From Mercenaria mercenaria (Eukaryota > Mollusca > Bivalvia > Venerida > Veneridae): a stretch of 64,000 nt of DNA. Within the stretch, counting starts at the first letter, position 1. Each line of letters starts with the position of its first letter. The stretch spans positions 27,116,001-27,180,000 of the forward strand of contig NC_069378.1 of NCBI RefSeq assembly GCF_021730395.1, in the 5' to 3' direction. Of this stretch, positions 52,236 through 62,922 are shown piece by piece. The translations under genes were made by a program, and so were the position numbers. The notes below the pieces were generated by a model that had not been told where the DNA came from, did not search any database, and was given only the letters and a program-made list of their open reading frames with translations.

Positions 52236-52294
52236 CTGTTCCCACTATTAATGCTTTTGTTACCTAACTGAAGGATCTAAAGTAGTGTATATAA
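52236..52294 (+). promoter_or_regulatory. Conserved proximal promoter, C1q copy 2
   Basis: A block around TTCCCACTATTAATG and TTTTGTTACCTAA is repeated nearly unchanged before copy 3. It is followed by TATATAA at 52288-52294. The GCTGCAAACGAAATAG leader just upstream of the ATG is also shared with copy 3. Conservation may simply reflect recent duplication, so a regulatory role is inference. Confidence 0.45.
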
Positions 52295-52372
52295 TGTGCT
52301 CATGTGCGAATGTGGAATGTAATTTAAAGCTGCAAACGAAATAGCTTTACATATACTCTGAAACGATTCAAG

Positions 52373-54098
52373 ATGGCGAAGTTAAATTCATGTTTGATTT
52401 TCATTGCCGTTGCTCATTGCTTGCATCATTCGCCGAATGCCTCGGAACCAGTGTGTTCTCAGTTCGACTATGATAAGAAATTAATGGAATACATAATAGA
52501 AACGAGGCATGAAGTGAAGGAGATGGCGAAAGATTTAAGGAGGACGGAGGAATATCTACTGGCTGTCTTGGAACACCGTAAAGTTGAAATGGAAAAATTG
52601 TCAGAGGATGTGAAGGCCAAATTGGAAAAAGGCATGCGGAATATCACGGAAGAAGTAAATAGTCTAAAAGGTATAAATATAAATCTTATAATTTTTCAAT
52701 GGTCGATTATGTTTTGTGAAAGTGATAAATGAAAACGTTTTTAAACAATCATCAGAATTGATATTCATGTTTAAGTCATCTATAGAATATTCTTTACTCA
52801 AAAATTTGTATCTTGTAAAGCAATTCGTGAATGCATATATTGCGTCTTCATCAATCAGACAACTTACAGCAGCAATAGTCTTTGACGTTAGTGTTGTTTT
52901 AGGCCTGCCAGGACGAGCCCTGTCTCTAAGGACTGTCTGGCCATTTATAAATTTACATACCCACCTGTAAACAGTTTCCTCTGATACTGCAGATTTCCCA
53001 TATGAAGTCTGCACTTTATTGAGTATCTGCCTTGCAGGTATTTCGAAAGTACTTTAATGTACGCTCTGATTTCAGATCTTTGTTCGCTTTTCATAGCTAC
53101 ATGTATTTTACTTACTAAAGTGTTTATGACTACACCTGATACAACACTAAATATCTCTGAAATGGTACAAAAGTTTTCAATAAAACATTGCAAGATGATA
53201 CAGAAGTCATTCATATAATACGAGTTTCTTGCTTGTCAAACTTCTATGGAAGCGCGCGATTGTCTTTATTTTTAAGAATTGCTATCGAAGGGCCAGTGCC
53301 TCAGCCCTATGAACGCAAAGCGTGAAGGTATGATGGTACGATGGCGACCCGCGAAAGTACGATGGCAAAGTGTGACAGAATGATGGACTGTCAACATTGT
53401 ACTGTCGAGCATCGCCCTCGTACCGTCATGGTATCACCCTCGAACTGTCGCGCTTTGTAATTGGACCACCGAACCTTCGTGCTTCGCGTTCATAGGCAGC
53501 AGGCGCTGACCCTATTGGAACACCGTAGTATAATGTACTTTAAATGTAAGGAAAATCTTATATCAAATCAGTGTAACGTTTGGACCATAATTCTAATATT
53601 TTCCGCAAGATCAAATGCAAAGTTGAATAACAACTTTTGCGATTTATTCTTACAGGAAAAGTTGAAAAATTGGACGTTCCAACAGTAGCTTTCAGCGCCT
53701 TCAACCCCGCTGACAAAAACTTACAGACCAATGAAGTCCTCATTCTACAGTCCGTTCTCGTCAATGAAGGAAATTGTTATGACACTAACACGGGTAAATT
53801 TACTGCACCGGTACGTGGCCTGTATCATTTTACGGCGCATGTTTGCAACACTTTCGGATATGTGATACATTATGCTATTGTCATGGACGATGAATGGATT
53901 GTCGGAAGCCAGCAGTTTGAGCAAGCCAATGAAAATACCAACAAATACGCCAGCTGTAACTCTGTCAGTGCACTAATAATGATGGAACCGGGTGCAAAAG
54001 TCTGGATTATGTCTACTTCCGGATATTCTGAAGTCCAACAGATTTACGATGACGCGTATCGCCGAAACTCGTTCATTGGTGTTCTTCTTCGTATATAA
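52373..54098 (+). CDS. Secreted coiled-coil C1q-domain protein, copy 2, intact
   Basis: Exon 1 is 52373-52670 and exon 2 is 53656-54098. The GT-AG intron (985 bp) is phase 1 and the protein is 246 residues. Residues 1-24 are a signal peptide, probably cut before EPVCSQ. Residues about 30-104 are a charged heptad-like coiled coil suited to trimerisation, with an NIT sequon. Residues about 105-246 are the C1q domain: VAFSAFNP at its start, the FTAPVRGLYHFTAHVC signature in the middle, and RRNSFIGVLL as the last strand. There is no collagen stretch, so this is a C1q-like rather than a true C1q subunit. In bivalves such secreted proteins are pattern-recognition molecules found in haemolymph; the ligand cannot be read from sequence. 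The start codon is supported by the signal peptide, by the identical start in copy 3, and by a TATATAA 79 bp upstream. The intron holds a mariner fragment and an inverted-repeat element that copy 3 lacks. Confidence 0.93.
52845..53216 (-). mobile_element. Mariner transposase N-terminal fragment in the C1q copy 2 intron
   Basis: Read on the minus strand, 53216 down to about 52845 encodes a mariner-type N-terminal helix-turn-helix region. SEQRSEIRAYIKV comes first; a frame change near 53040 is followed by ARQILNKVQTSYG, then VSEETVYRWVCKF and the GRPKT hinge, ending around AAVSCLIDEDA. The catalytic DDE/D domain is absent and no terminal repeats are seen, so it is a dead fragment. Copy 3's intron has homologous sequence only up to the point where this fragment begins, so it arrived after the duplication or was lost from copy 3. 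Confidence 0.75.
53294..53508. mobile_element. 215-bp inverted-repeat element (MITE-like) in the C1q copy 2 intron
   Basis: The ends form an inverted repeat of about 36 bp: the left end reads CAGTGCCTCAGCCCTATGAA and the right end, read in reverse, gives CAGCGCCTGCTGCCTATGAA, followed by GCGAAGC and GAAGGT. Internal direct repeats of GTACGATGGC lie in the left half. No coding capacity. It is absent from the intron of copy 3. Target duplication not clear. Confidence 0.7.
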
Positions 54099-54413
54099 TC
54101 TATCGTGTTAAATGGTTCAGAATCCAATAAGATTATGCATAATCATTTGGCTTAAACAATTGTTCTTTATCACGCTTCCATATTCAAACAATTGCAAAAC
54201 GATTAAAGCTTTTCTGACATTGACCAGGGGAAATATTATTTCGTAGTTATGCCGTGTTTTGATGTATTTTTTCAAAAGCAAGACGTGATTGGTCCGCATG
54301 CTTAAACGGGACCAACTTACCAGCGTCCAAAGTCATAGGCAAATATCCATCGATATATTGTCAGTGTGATTTTTGTAGGCCGTTCAAGGGGAAACCAGCA
54401 TTAGAAGGTTGTA

Positions 54414-54625
54414 CAGTGTAACTTCCGAAAACCGGACCTTCTGAAAACCGGAAACCTTTGAAAACCGCACGAAACTCAAGGTCTCGTTTTTTCTGTTCTT
54501 ATTTCTATATATTTTTAACCTCTGAAAACCGGAACTTCCGAATTCTGAAAACCGGACGATTTTTGAAGCACCGTTTATATTTTAACACTAAAATTGACTT
54601 CTGAAAATCGAACAGCAAAATATTG
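54414..54625 (+). mobile_element. Tigger/pogo-like left end, solo
   Basis: After a TA at 54412-54413 the sequence CAGTGTAACTTCCGAAAACC begins. CCGAAAACCGGAC and TCTGAAAACCGGA variants are repeated several times to about 54610. This matches the CAGTNNNACTTCC-like ends and subterminal repeats of pogo-group elements. No matching right end is visible before 56300, so the 3' limit is unknown. Confidence 0.55.
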
Positions 54626-55672
54626 CTGGATTAAAAGTGTCACCTGATAATACAGAAACGCTGTCAACATGTTCTTTTGTTTATTTATTAGAGGTGCGCG
54701 TTTATTTTGACACGCTATGTAATCACAATGATTATTTGATGCAAAATAAGGAAGTAATTAGCGATTATTTTCATTTGTATTCAATTTATGAAAACGTGAT
54801 GAATTAAATATCTTATGTGTTAAAAACTTTCTTAATGTTTGAACGAAAGAAAGATAGATGTTTTAAATGATTTAGTTACATCGATTAAACTATGCTTTAT
54901 CAACATTAATTAAAATTTAATGTATTCGCTTTGTGCAACAACACCATTGAATCTGTCCATTGGTTGATATTTACCACGTAAAGTGGTTTCACTTTGGTGT
55001 ATTTTGTGTAGACTGTGTTTAAACGGTATTGTTTTCAGAAATTAATATTATAATAAATGATTACCGGCCAAAATTTAATGGAATAATGCATTCTGGGTGA
55101 GACGTATTCATGTGTTGAACATTTTCATGACAAATGAAAGGAATTCACTGCCGGGCATTGGGAAATCTAGTTCAAAGAGAAAATGTGCCCGGAAGTGAAT
55201 ATCAATAGCTATATTTCTTGCTGTTTTATGAAATGACTTCCAAGGGCAGTTCAATATTTTGAGAGGCCCATAACCCAAAATATTACAATGTGGGCCTATG
55301 GTAATTTGTTCTCTTTAACAAACATCTGTCTCGTTCCGATGAGCACTTAAAGATCTCGAACAAGAACGGATAAGAACCTGAATAATCAAGACTAATAATG
55401 GCCACCGTTAATGTAGATTTTCCAGTCATTAAATATACAGTAACACAATCCATTTTCTATGCTTGTCATGAACCGTTCTGACATCCAAGTTGTATTTTGT
55501 CATATAATTCAGTCAAATATATCTATTGAACTGTGGATAATATCATGGACATGTCTTCAAACTAGTTCTGTTTTCTCTCTATCCTGATAAATGAAAGGTT
55601 CAACTGACCTTTACTGTAGTCATTCGCTCTGAGGAAGTAACCCGGCAAAATGCAAACCAAACCTTTTATTAA
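54626..55672. other. No gene seen
   Basis: Probably includes the decayed body of the Tigger-like element that starts at 54414. No transposase motif. Confidence 0.5.
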
Positions 55673-55877
55673 CCGATAGCCTGCTGGCGGCAAGTTATTG
55701 TGCCTTTGCGACCAGTGCAGACCAAGATCAGCCTGCACATCCGTGCAGTCTGATCATCATCTGCACTGTTCGTCATTCAGTCACTATAGTTTTGGTAAGC
55801 ACCCCATTTAACAGTCAATGGTACTGTCCAAATTGAAAGGTGGACAATTTCACTATAGAAATTTAGCACGGTAATGG
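55673..55877. mobile_element. Family B MITE-like element
   Basis: Carries the full core: GCGACCAGTGCAGACCAAGA, then CTGCACATCCGTGCAGTCTG and ATCTGCACTGTTCG. TTTAGCACGGTAATGG is at the right end and GATAGCCTGCTGG at the left. The central part is itself a palindrome. Confidence 0.75.
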
Positions 55878-56300
55878 TTATTGAAAAAGAAAGCACAAAG
55901 TTGGCAAAAGCTCAAAGTTTTCCTGCTTGAAATGTGCATACAATATATAAAATTATTTCTGTACGGTACTATTTAAGCCCCGTACGTCCCGGATGTAATA
56001 TTCCTGTTTAGTGGTCTCTAAAGTCGGCTCCCAGCAAGCTTGTCATGAAAATAATTTTGCATGGAATTATATCATTACATTTGCTTTTTAAGTAGGTAAC
56101 TATATATTCATTAATTTCACATACAATACACACATTACACAAATTCGCTTTAAGCCCTCGCAAGACCTTAAGCATCTTTTGGACTTTCCGCGTATCAGTA
56201 TATATTCTTTTGACCATACAAGTGACTCTCACCCCTGGTCCTAAAATGATGTCATGTTTTACTCATGGGTTGTCTTGTTATTCTTTGGTAATAACAAGTA

Positions 56301-57205
56301 CAGTCAAAACTCGATATCTCGAATTTCAAGGGACCGTGCTTTTTATTTCGAGATAACCGAAATTCGAGTTACGAGAAGGGACGTATGGACGAAATGATGA
56401 AAAAAGTTGGCTTAGTTACGAGAAGTTTTAATAAAAAATAAAAGCTGTTTCCGTGATGCTGTGTATACGCTGTTGGCACTATACACGTACACGATTCCGT
56501 ACAGTGTGTGTTAACCAAAGTTTTCAGTTTTTTGAAGAATGAAAATGATACTAACCTCAAATGTTTTTGAGCATAGTTGCTTTTTGTACCACGTTTCTCT
56601 CCCGGAGGATTGACAGCATTTCGATCTGACATTTTGAACAAATGATTCATTCCCCCAAGAAGTTAATTTTTATACATTCTCATCGCGATTACCTCTCATT
56701 AATCCTTATCAATGATCCCAGCTGTTCAAACTAATTAATTCATTAGTTTAAATTAAAAGAAATTTTCATAACGTCTCAAAAACAAATGACCGCTGATTAA
56801 GAAATCTAATATTTACATCAAACAATTATCATTATGGCACGTGCAAACAAGTATGACATCATCTCACTTTGATTATCGCCGCACCTTTGATATGTCGGCA
56901 TCACGGCTCTCTGGTTAGGCAATAAGCATGGACCGGTGTTAAAAACCAACCACATTCACAATAAGATGTGTGACATTTTATCGCATATTTTCCTCACTTC
57001 GTCTTACCGAGTTTACAATGCATTTGAATTTTATTGACGGGACTGAAAATCCCTTTCGACACATCCGGAGTCTCGGTAAGTCAAATTTGGACGTAAACGG
57101 AGTTGAATTACATATATAAAGAAGGAAATTTGACGGGACTTGAAAATTTCTTCGACTTAAGCGGAATTTTGAGGTAAGCGAGTTTGAGATACCGAGTTTC
57201 GACTG
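56301..57205. mobile_element. 905-bp Tigger/pogo-type element with TA target duplication
   Basis: The left end CAGTCAAAACTCGATATCTC and the right end, which reads inverted as CAGTCGAAACTCGGTATCTC, form terminal inverted repeats. Each is flanked by TA (56299-56300 and 57206-57207), the target duplication of the pogo group. Subterminal motifs of the CGAGATAACCGAAATTCGAG type recur near both ends. The inside has no recognisable transposase; the largest minus frame (56369-56650) has no known motif. A non-autonomous derivative with both ends preserved. Confidence 0.8.
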
Positions 57206-57639
57206 TACTTGGAAAATGTCCTGAATACATTATTGTTGTCGGTTCGGTACGGCACGGTACGTGTAACAGAACAGAACGTCAGGTCGGGTATTCTTTATTT
57301 ATATTTTTTGCTGAAGTCATGTGGTAATATATGTTATTCGAACGGCTACAAAATTATCTGGAAGCCAAATTTCAAGAGCTCCATGGTAATGATTGATTTC
57401 AGTGATTTCAATCGGGAAAAAATCGCAATATGTACTGAATTGAAAAGATTTGAGTACCAGCACAGTTCAAACTAACAAGCTGCTGACATAATTTCATCCT
57501 AGCTCTATTTTGGTCATTTGCCTTTAAACTATAAAATGTACCTTTTTTAATTTTTTTTTTTTTTTTGTTGTTGTTGTTTTCGTTGTTGTTCGATTGTTTG
57601 TTATTGTGGTATTCCATAAAAATGCATAATGTATGAAAA

Positions 57640-57860
57640 ATGAGGACAATAAGTCAACACGGAAGAAAGATGAAGAATAATTTTGCCACAATAAATTTAT
57701 ATTTAAATTATTTTAACAGTGTGATGTATTAGAGAATTATCATGAGAGCTTCCAATAAAAGGAAGACATAGGCACTAACAAAATAAAAACTTAAAATTAT
57801 AAATTTTAAGCATTTTTAAGGCTTGATTTGCGTCCAGAAAGTATAAATTTAATGGAGCTG
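57640..57860 (+). repeat. Extra copy of the C1q upstream flank, no gene attached
   Basis: AGGACAATAAGTCAACACGG and AGAGAATTATCATGAGAG match the flank motifs at 42405-42490 (before copy 1), 50197-50305 (before copy 2) and 60450-60570 (before copy 3). No C1q exon follows before 61472. Confidence 0.5.
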
Positions 57861-59577
57861 GTTTAATATCAATGAAACCATACTGCTGCCCTGAAATAAC
57901 ACATTTTCACAATATAGACTAATGCAAATTCAATGTATACCATCAATTTTATGAAGTGCGGGTATCAATATTTAAAACATAAATCTAAAGATGACAAACT
58001 ACCGCACACAAGACAGTAAACAGTTCTAAATGCTGTCTAGATGCAAGTTTTGTCGTAAAACTTCTCTTAATTTAGCATGAGCGTAACGCATTTCACGGAT
58101 AATCATATAAAAAGTTTTTGTAACCAAACTATGGTGGCATACCCTGTTAATGTTCATAAGCTTAATAAGTATACAGGAAAAAATATCTAATTATGTAGTG
58201 TGTACGTGTTTGAGATTATTTTTCAATTTTCTATTTGTTTTATTTGTTATTTTTTGCAATAAGATTAAATATCTTAACATTAAATAAAAGCCCAAAGAAT
58301 GCCCAGATATGCCACCATATCTAACCTTTTTAACATTTTTATTTCATTAGCGTTAGCTTTGCTTGTAATAACGCTAAGAATAAATCCTTTAATTTTTAAT
58401 GACACAGATATTAGTGATGAATTTAAGTATATTATGTTTGTTTTAATCTTCTGTTTTTCCATGACTGATACAGATCTTTCTTTGAAGGGGCGTATAAAAT
58501 AAACTTGTTGAAGCATTATATCCTAAATATCTATTGAATTCATGTATTTATGATATGTTTTCGAGGAGATCAGAAATTATTGACAGACAACACGGACGAG
58601 CATTTTCGTATTTGTACGATGGGATGTTTGCGTGCTGATGTGGGCGCCAAACCGAAAGTAAGTGACTTAGCAACACACAAAAACGGGAAAGCGATAAATT
58701 TTACGCCTTCGTTGTTCGTTTAACAATTAATCTTTTTCTCTGGGTGACTACTTGTGATAACACAACAAAATCTCGACTTTATGGGTTGGAGTTAGCACAG
58801 AAATGTCAAAGCGGGCGCTAGGACGAAAATACGAGAATTTAAGCGTGCCATAACAAAATGCGACATGTTAATTTGTCATGCAGGAAAATTTTGAGGTCTC
58901 GTCAACATGCCCCGAAAATTGGAAATATCTTTCTAAGATAAATTTACATTCTACATCAGAGTAATAAAGACTGTCTGTATTAGTTGCCACAGGAAGTCGG
59001 CGGCTGTTTCAGTGTCATGTGTTTTGCGTACACAATTGTTGTAGATTTCAGCGACTTTCTGTCCTTTCAAAAATATTAGAACATAAATCTTAAAATGCTG
59101 GAAGAATTGCACACGTGGTTATAAAATATGCTGAACCTATTCACCTAACAACACCTGATCAATCGTTTGCGTTCCACCATCGTTAAGTACTGACGCTCTA
59201 ATTGACAAGTTGTCTTCATGATTCAGACATGCATTGCCGTCTGAAATGAAACACAGTGTTACTGTTGGCAATACTTAATGACTTTATTAAAGTCTCGAAA
59301 CACCCTACAACCGGTTTTCCCACATAAATGTAAACATTCACTAATACATGTACTACCTAATCCTACGCTTTCTCTACGCAATTCAAATGAAGTTGTATCC
59401 GATTTTCATTCAATATACACATGTCCCAGCAGATAAAGCAGCAAGCATTGTTTTCATCTTATCATGTATATGTTCCATAAATGTTTCCAAAACTAAGTAC
59501 TTTTTGTAATTTATACTAAGTGCCAAATGTTTTCGAAAATACGGATCGTGTTTTACAAACCCCGCTTTCTACCCCCT

Positions 59578-59610
<33 letters not shown>

Positions 59611-61337
59611 CCACCTTCTATTTTTGGCATAAAATTAAAATATAATACTTTTCGGATTTTTGAAGCAACCCGTCTATAATATTTTTCTGTTACAGCTTCT
59701 TTTTGTTGTGGGCCTACTTTCCAAATGCGTGGCTCTAAGGCTGCGTTTGTGGTGCTCTGTGCTTCCGAGAAATCTACCCTTACCTATTATCTTCTGAATT
59801 CAGTGCTAGTGTCTTTGCTGTGTTACGTTTCCTATTGCGCGAAGTAAAATATAAAATTTTGTACTTCGCACCTTTACAAAAGAAAACTCAGGTATAGGGA
59901 GAGTTTGGAAAAGCTTCGGCTGGTTTGTCTGAGTTCTACTTGCAACTTTTATTATATATAAATGTTATGTATGCAGAAACTTTATATTTCTTAATTATTA
60001 GTACATTAGGTACATGAACATAATTAAAAATACTTATTTCATTTTGACATATTACGTTTTATGAACATGCCTTGCACCAACACTGTCCTTATTTAAAATA
60101 TCAACTTATTTTAAAAGAAAACATTATCTGTCATGTTATTCTCTATATGTGTCTGACATAAATAATCATGAATGATGCTGCTGTTGTTGATGATCTTGTT
60201 GCGTTATACGCATATAAATCCCTACTTTCAATACGATAAATTTGATATGACTAAAACACAAGCCTTAAATGAAAACAGTCAGTCCAAAGATCATTACATC
60301 CATTTACAATATCACATGGAAATCTCGAAAAACAAGTTGTTGACAAGATTTTGACTGTTGTTAGTTTTGGTAAAGTCTGTTTATTTAAAGCACACAACTA
60401 CAGCTATCATAGTTCATCCCTCTTATAGATAATTACTTCAACAATAGTATTGTTATTAGGACAAGTGGTAAATACGGAAGAAAAACAAAGATATATCACA
60501 TACCAGTAGCAAGCGGAAGACATAAAATGATTTTTCATAGTGTTATACCTTAGAGAATATCGTGAGAAAATGTAGTGGATGGGGTCTAAAGAAACAAAAG
60601 TAGCAAAATATAATTTATACGATTGTAAGGTATGTTAAAAACTGCTGTTACAATTGAAAAGAAAATAGTATAACTGACTGTTACCGATATTTTCAATTAT
60701 TCATATTGTATTTTCATAGTGTGCAAATGTTTTATTTTTATACTATTTAAAACACCTTTGTAGCCAAATTACTGATATAATTATTCTGTGTACCGTGTAC
60801 TTTGGAAAATATCAGGTTAGGAAAACAATGTGGGAGGTTATCACTAAACAGTTACAACATATACTAGGAGCAACACAATATCATGATATATTGTCAAGTT
60901 GCAGTAATATCGGACCAATTGGGTTTTCAACATCGGTTCGAGATCTTTTTGCACAGTTGTATTTTACCGGGATAAAAACCTGTTGGACAAGAATGCAAGC
61001 ATAATACTGTTCACCAGTGTGTCGAGTTTATGATAAAACTGCCACCCTCCCGAGCGAAGTAAGTTCACTTTGGAAGATCATACAGATATATATTTAGTCA
61101 ACTTAGCACGAACTAGATTAATTCAAAAGTAATAAAATGTTTTAACAAATGACAATTGAATGTCTATAACTTAAAAGAACTCTAAAGGTTACGTCTTAAA
61201 AAGGTATGTTAAGTGAAAGAATATCTTTGTATTTTACACATATTGGAAGTAAAAAGAATGTAATATTCATTACCTTAATAAGTTTATAGGAAACTAAAAC
61301 CAAACTTGAAAATTAATTTCAATGTAACAGGTCTTAC
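57861..61337. other. No supported gene; flank of C1q copy 3
   Basis: The frame at 58299-58502 is hydrophobic and unrecognised. 60060-60600 is the duplicated C1q flank (CACCAACACTGTCC and GGACAAGTGGTAAATACGGA). Confidence 0.5.
59579..59609 (+). repeat. Poly-C tract (31)
   Basis: Uninterrupted run of 31 C flanked by CTACCCCCTA and GCCACC. Prone to length error. Confidence 0.9.
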
Positions 61338-61397
61338 TAATGTTCCCACGATTAATGATTTTGTTACCTAATTTAAGGGTCTAATGCAGCGTATAAT
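61338..61397 (+). promoter_or_regulatory. Conserved proximal promoter, C1q copy 3
   Basis: Counterpart of the block before copy 2: TTCCCACGATTAATG, TTTTGTTACCTAA, then TATAAT at 61392-61397 about 75 bp before the ATG. The TATA element is weaker than in copy 2, which could alter expression level (inference). Confidence 0.4.
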
Positions 61398-61471
61398 TTG
61401 TGCGCAGTTAGAATGTTATAAAACGCTGCAAACGAAATAGTGTTCACAGTTTTTTTCAAAAACGGTTCGAG

Positions 61472-62922
61472 ATGTCGAAGCTAAATTTATGTTTAGTTTT
61501 CATAACTGTTGCTCTTTGCTTGCTTCATTTGCCCTGTGACTCGGAACCTGTGTGTTCTCAGTTCGACTATGATAAGAAATTAATCGAATATATGATAGAA
61601 ACGAGGCGTGAAGTGAAAGAGATGGCGAAAGATTTAAGAAGGACGGAGGAATATCTTCTGGCTGTCTTGGAACACCGTAAAGTTGAAATGGAAAAATTGT
61701 CAGAGGATGTGAAGGACAAATTGGAAAATGACATGCGGAATATCACAGAAGACGTAAACAGCCTTAAAGGTATAAATATGAAATTGTTTTTTATTTCAAT
61801 GAGCCAGTAATGTTTTGTGAAAGTGATAATTACAAACTTTTTTAAATAAACCTGAAAAATTATCGGAATTGATATTCAAGTTTAAGGAACCTGTTGTCAA
61901 TTCTGCAGTCAAATAATTGCATTTTATGAAGCAAATTGTAAGCGTTTATATTCTGTTTATTACATAATTGAAATCTTCAAGAATATAATTATGTAAAAGC
62001 AATACTCTGAAAGGATGCATTATAATATTATAGTTTTAAAAATGATAGCATTAAAAATCAATAATGATTAATCAGTTCAGTAATTCAGTCAATATTTATT
62101 GGGTGAACTATGAGGTACAGGTATTTTACTGCGAAAAAGATGACAAAGCCCTTCTAAAAAACTGTACAGGCTACAGGAGTTTTGCTATAGGTGAACAGAT
62201 TTAATTAATACTTAAAATGTCTTTGAAGAATAGAAAAAAAAACCTAGAGACATATTCTTAAATTTTGCTTTTGCTTTTCTATTACATGTATATACTGGCT
62301 GTAAGACGAGCGTGGATATTGTAAAAATGGTATTTAGCACTTGTATAAAAAATGTACATGTACAAAAGCTCAAATGTTTGTGAAATCTTATATCACAAAA
62401 AAATTTATTATTGGAACAGTATTCTAGTAGTTTCCACAAGATCACATGCAATCCATATAATAACGTTTAATTGTTACAGGAAAGACTGAAAAACTGGACA
62501 TTCCAACGGTAGCGTTCAGTGCCTTCAAACCAGCTGACAGAAACTTACAGACTAATGAAGTCCTCATTCTAAAGTCAGTTCTTGTCAATGAAGGAAATAG
62601 TTATGACACTAACACGGGTAAATTTACTGCACCGGTACGCGGCCTGTATCATTTTACGGCGCATGTTTGCAACTCATTCGGGTTAGTCATACATTATGCT
62701 ATTGTCATGGACGATGAATGGATTGTCGGAAGCCAGCAGTTTGAGCAAGCCAATGAAAATAACAACAAATACGCTAGCTGTAGCTCCGTCAGTGCCCTAA
62801 TAATGATGGAACCTGGTGCAGAAGTCTGGATTATGTCTACTTCCGGATATTCTGAAGCCAAACAGATTTACGATGACGCGTACCGCCGAAACTCGTTCAT
62901 TGGTGTTCTTCTTCGTACATAA
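61472..62922 (+). CDS. Secreted coiled-coil C1q-domain protein, copy 3, intact
   Basis: Exon 1 is 61472-61769 with donor GTATAA. Exon 2 is 62480-62922 after an acceptor ending TTACAG. The intron is 710 bp and phase 1; the protein is 246 residues. The architecture matches copy 2: signal peptide at residues 1-24, EPVCSQFDYDKK, coiled coil with EYLLAVLEHRKVEMEKL, NIT sequon, then the C1q domain from about residue 105 (KLDIPTVAFSAF) to RRNSFIGVLL at the C-terminus. It differs from copy 2 at only scattered residues, so the two arose by a recent duplication. Exon 2 has no ATG before residue 177, so a single-frame scan would report only the last 71 residues; splicing recovers the whole domain. The proximal promoter resembles that of copy 2, including a shared ATTAATG-TTTTGTTACCTAA block. 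Likely a soluble immune lectin-like protein; ligand unknown. Confidence 0.93.

Noticed and set aside
52716-52970. Plus-strand 84-residue frame in the C1q copy 2 intron
   Set aside because: Antisense shadow of the mariner fragment.
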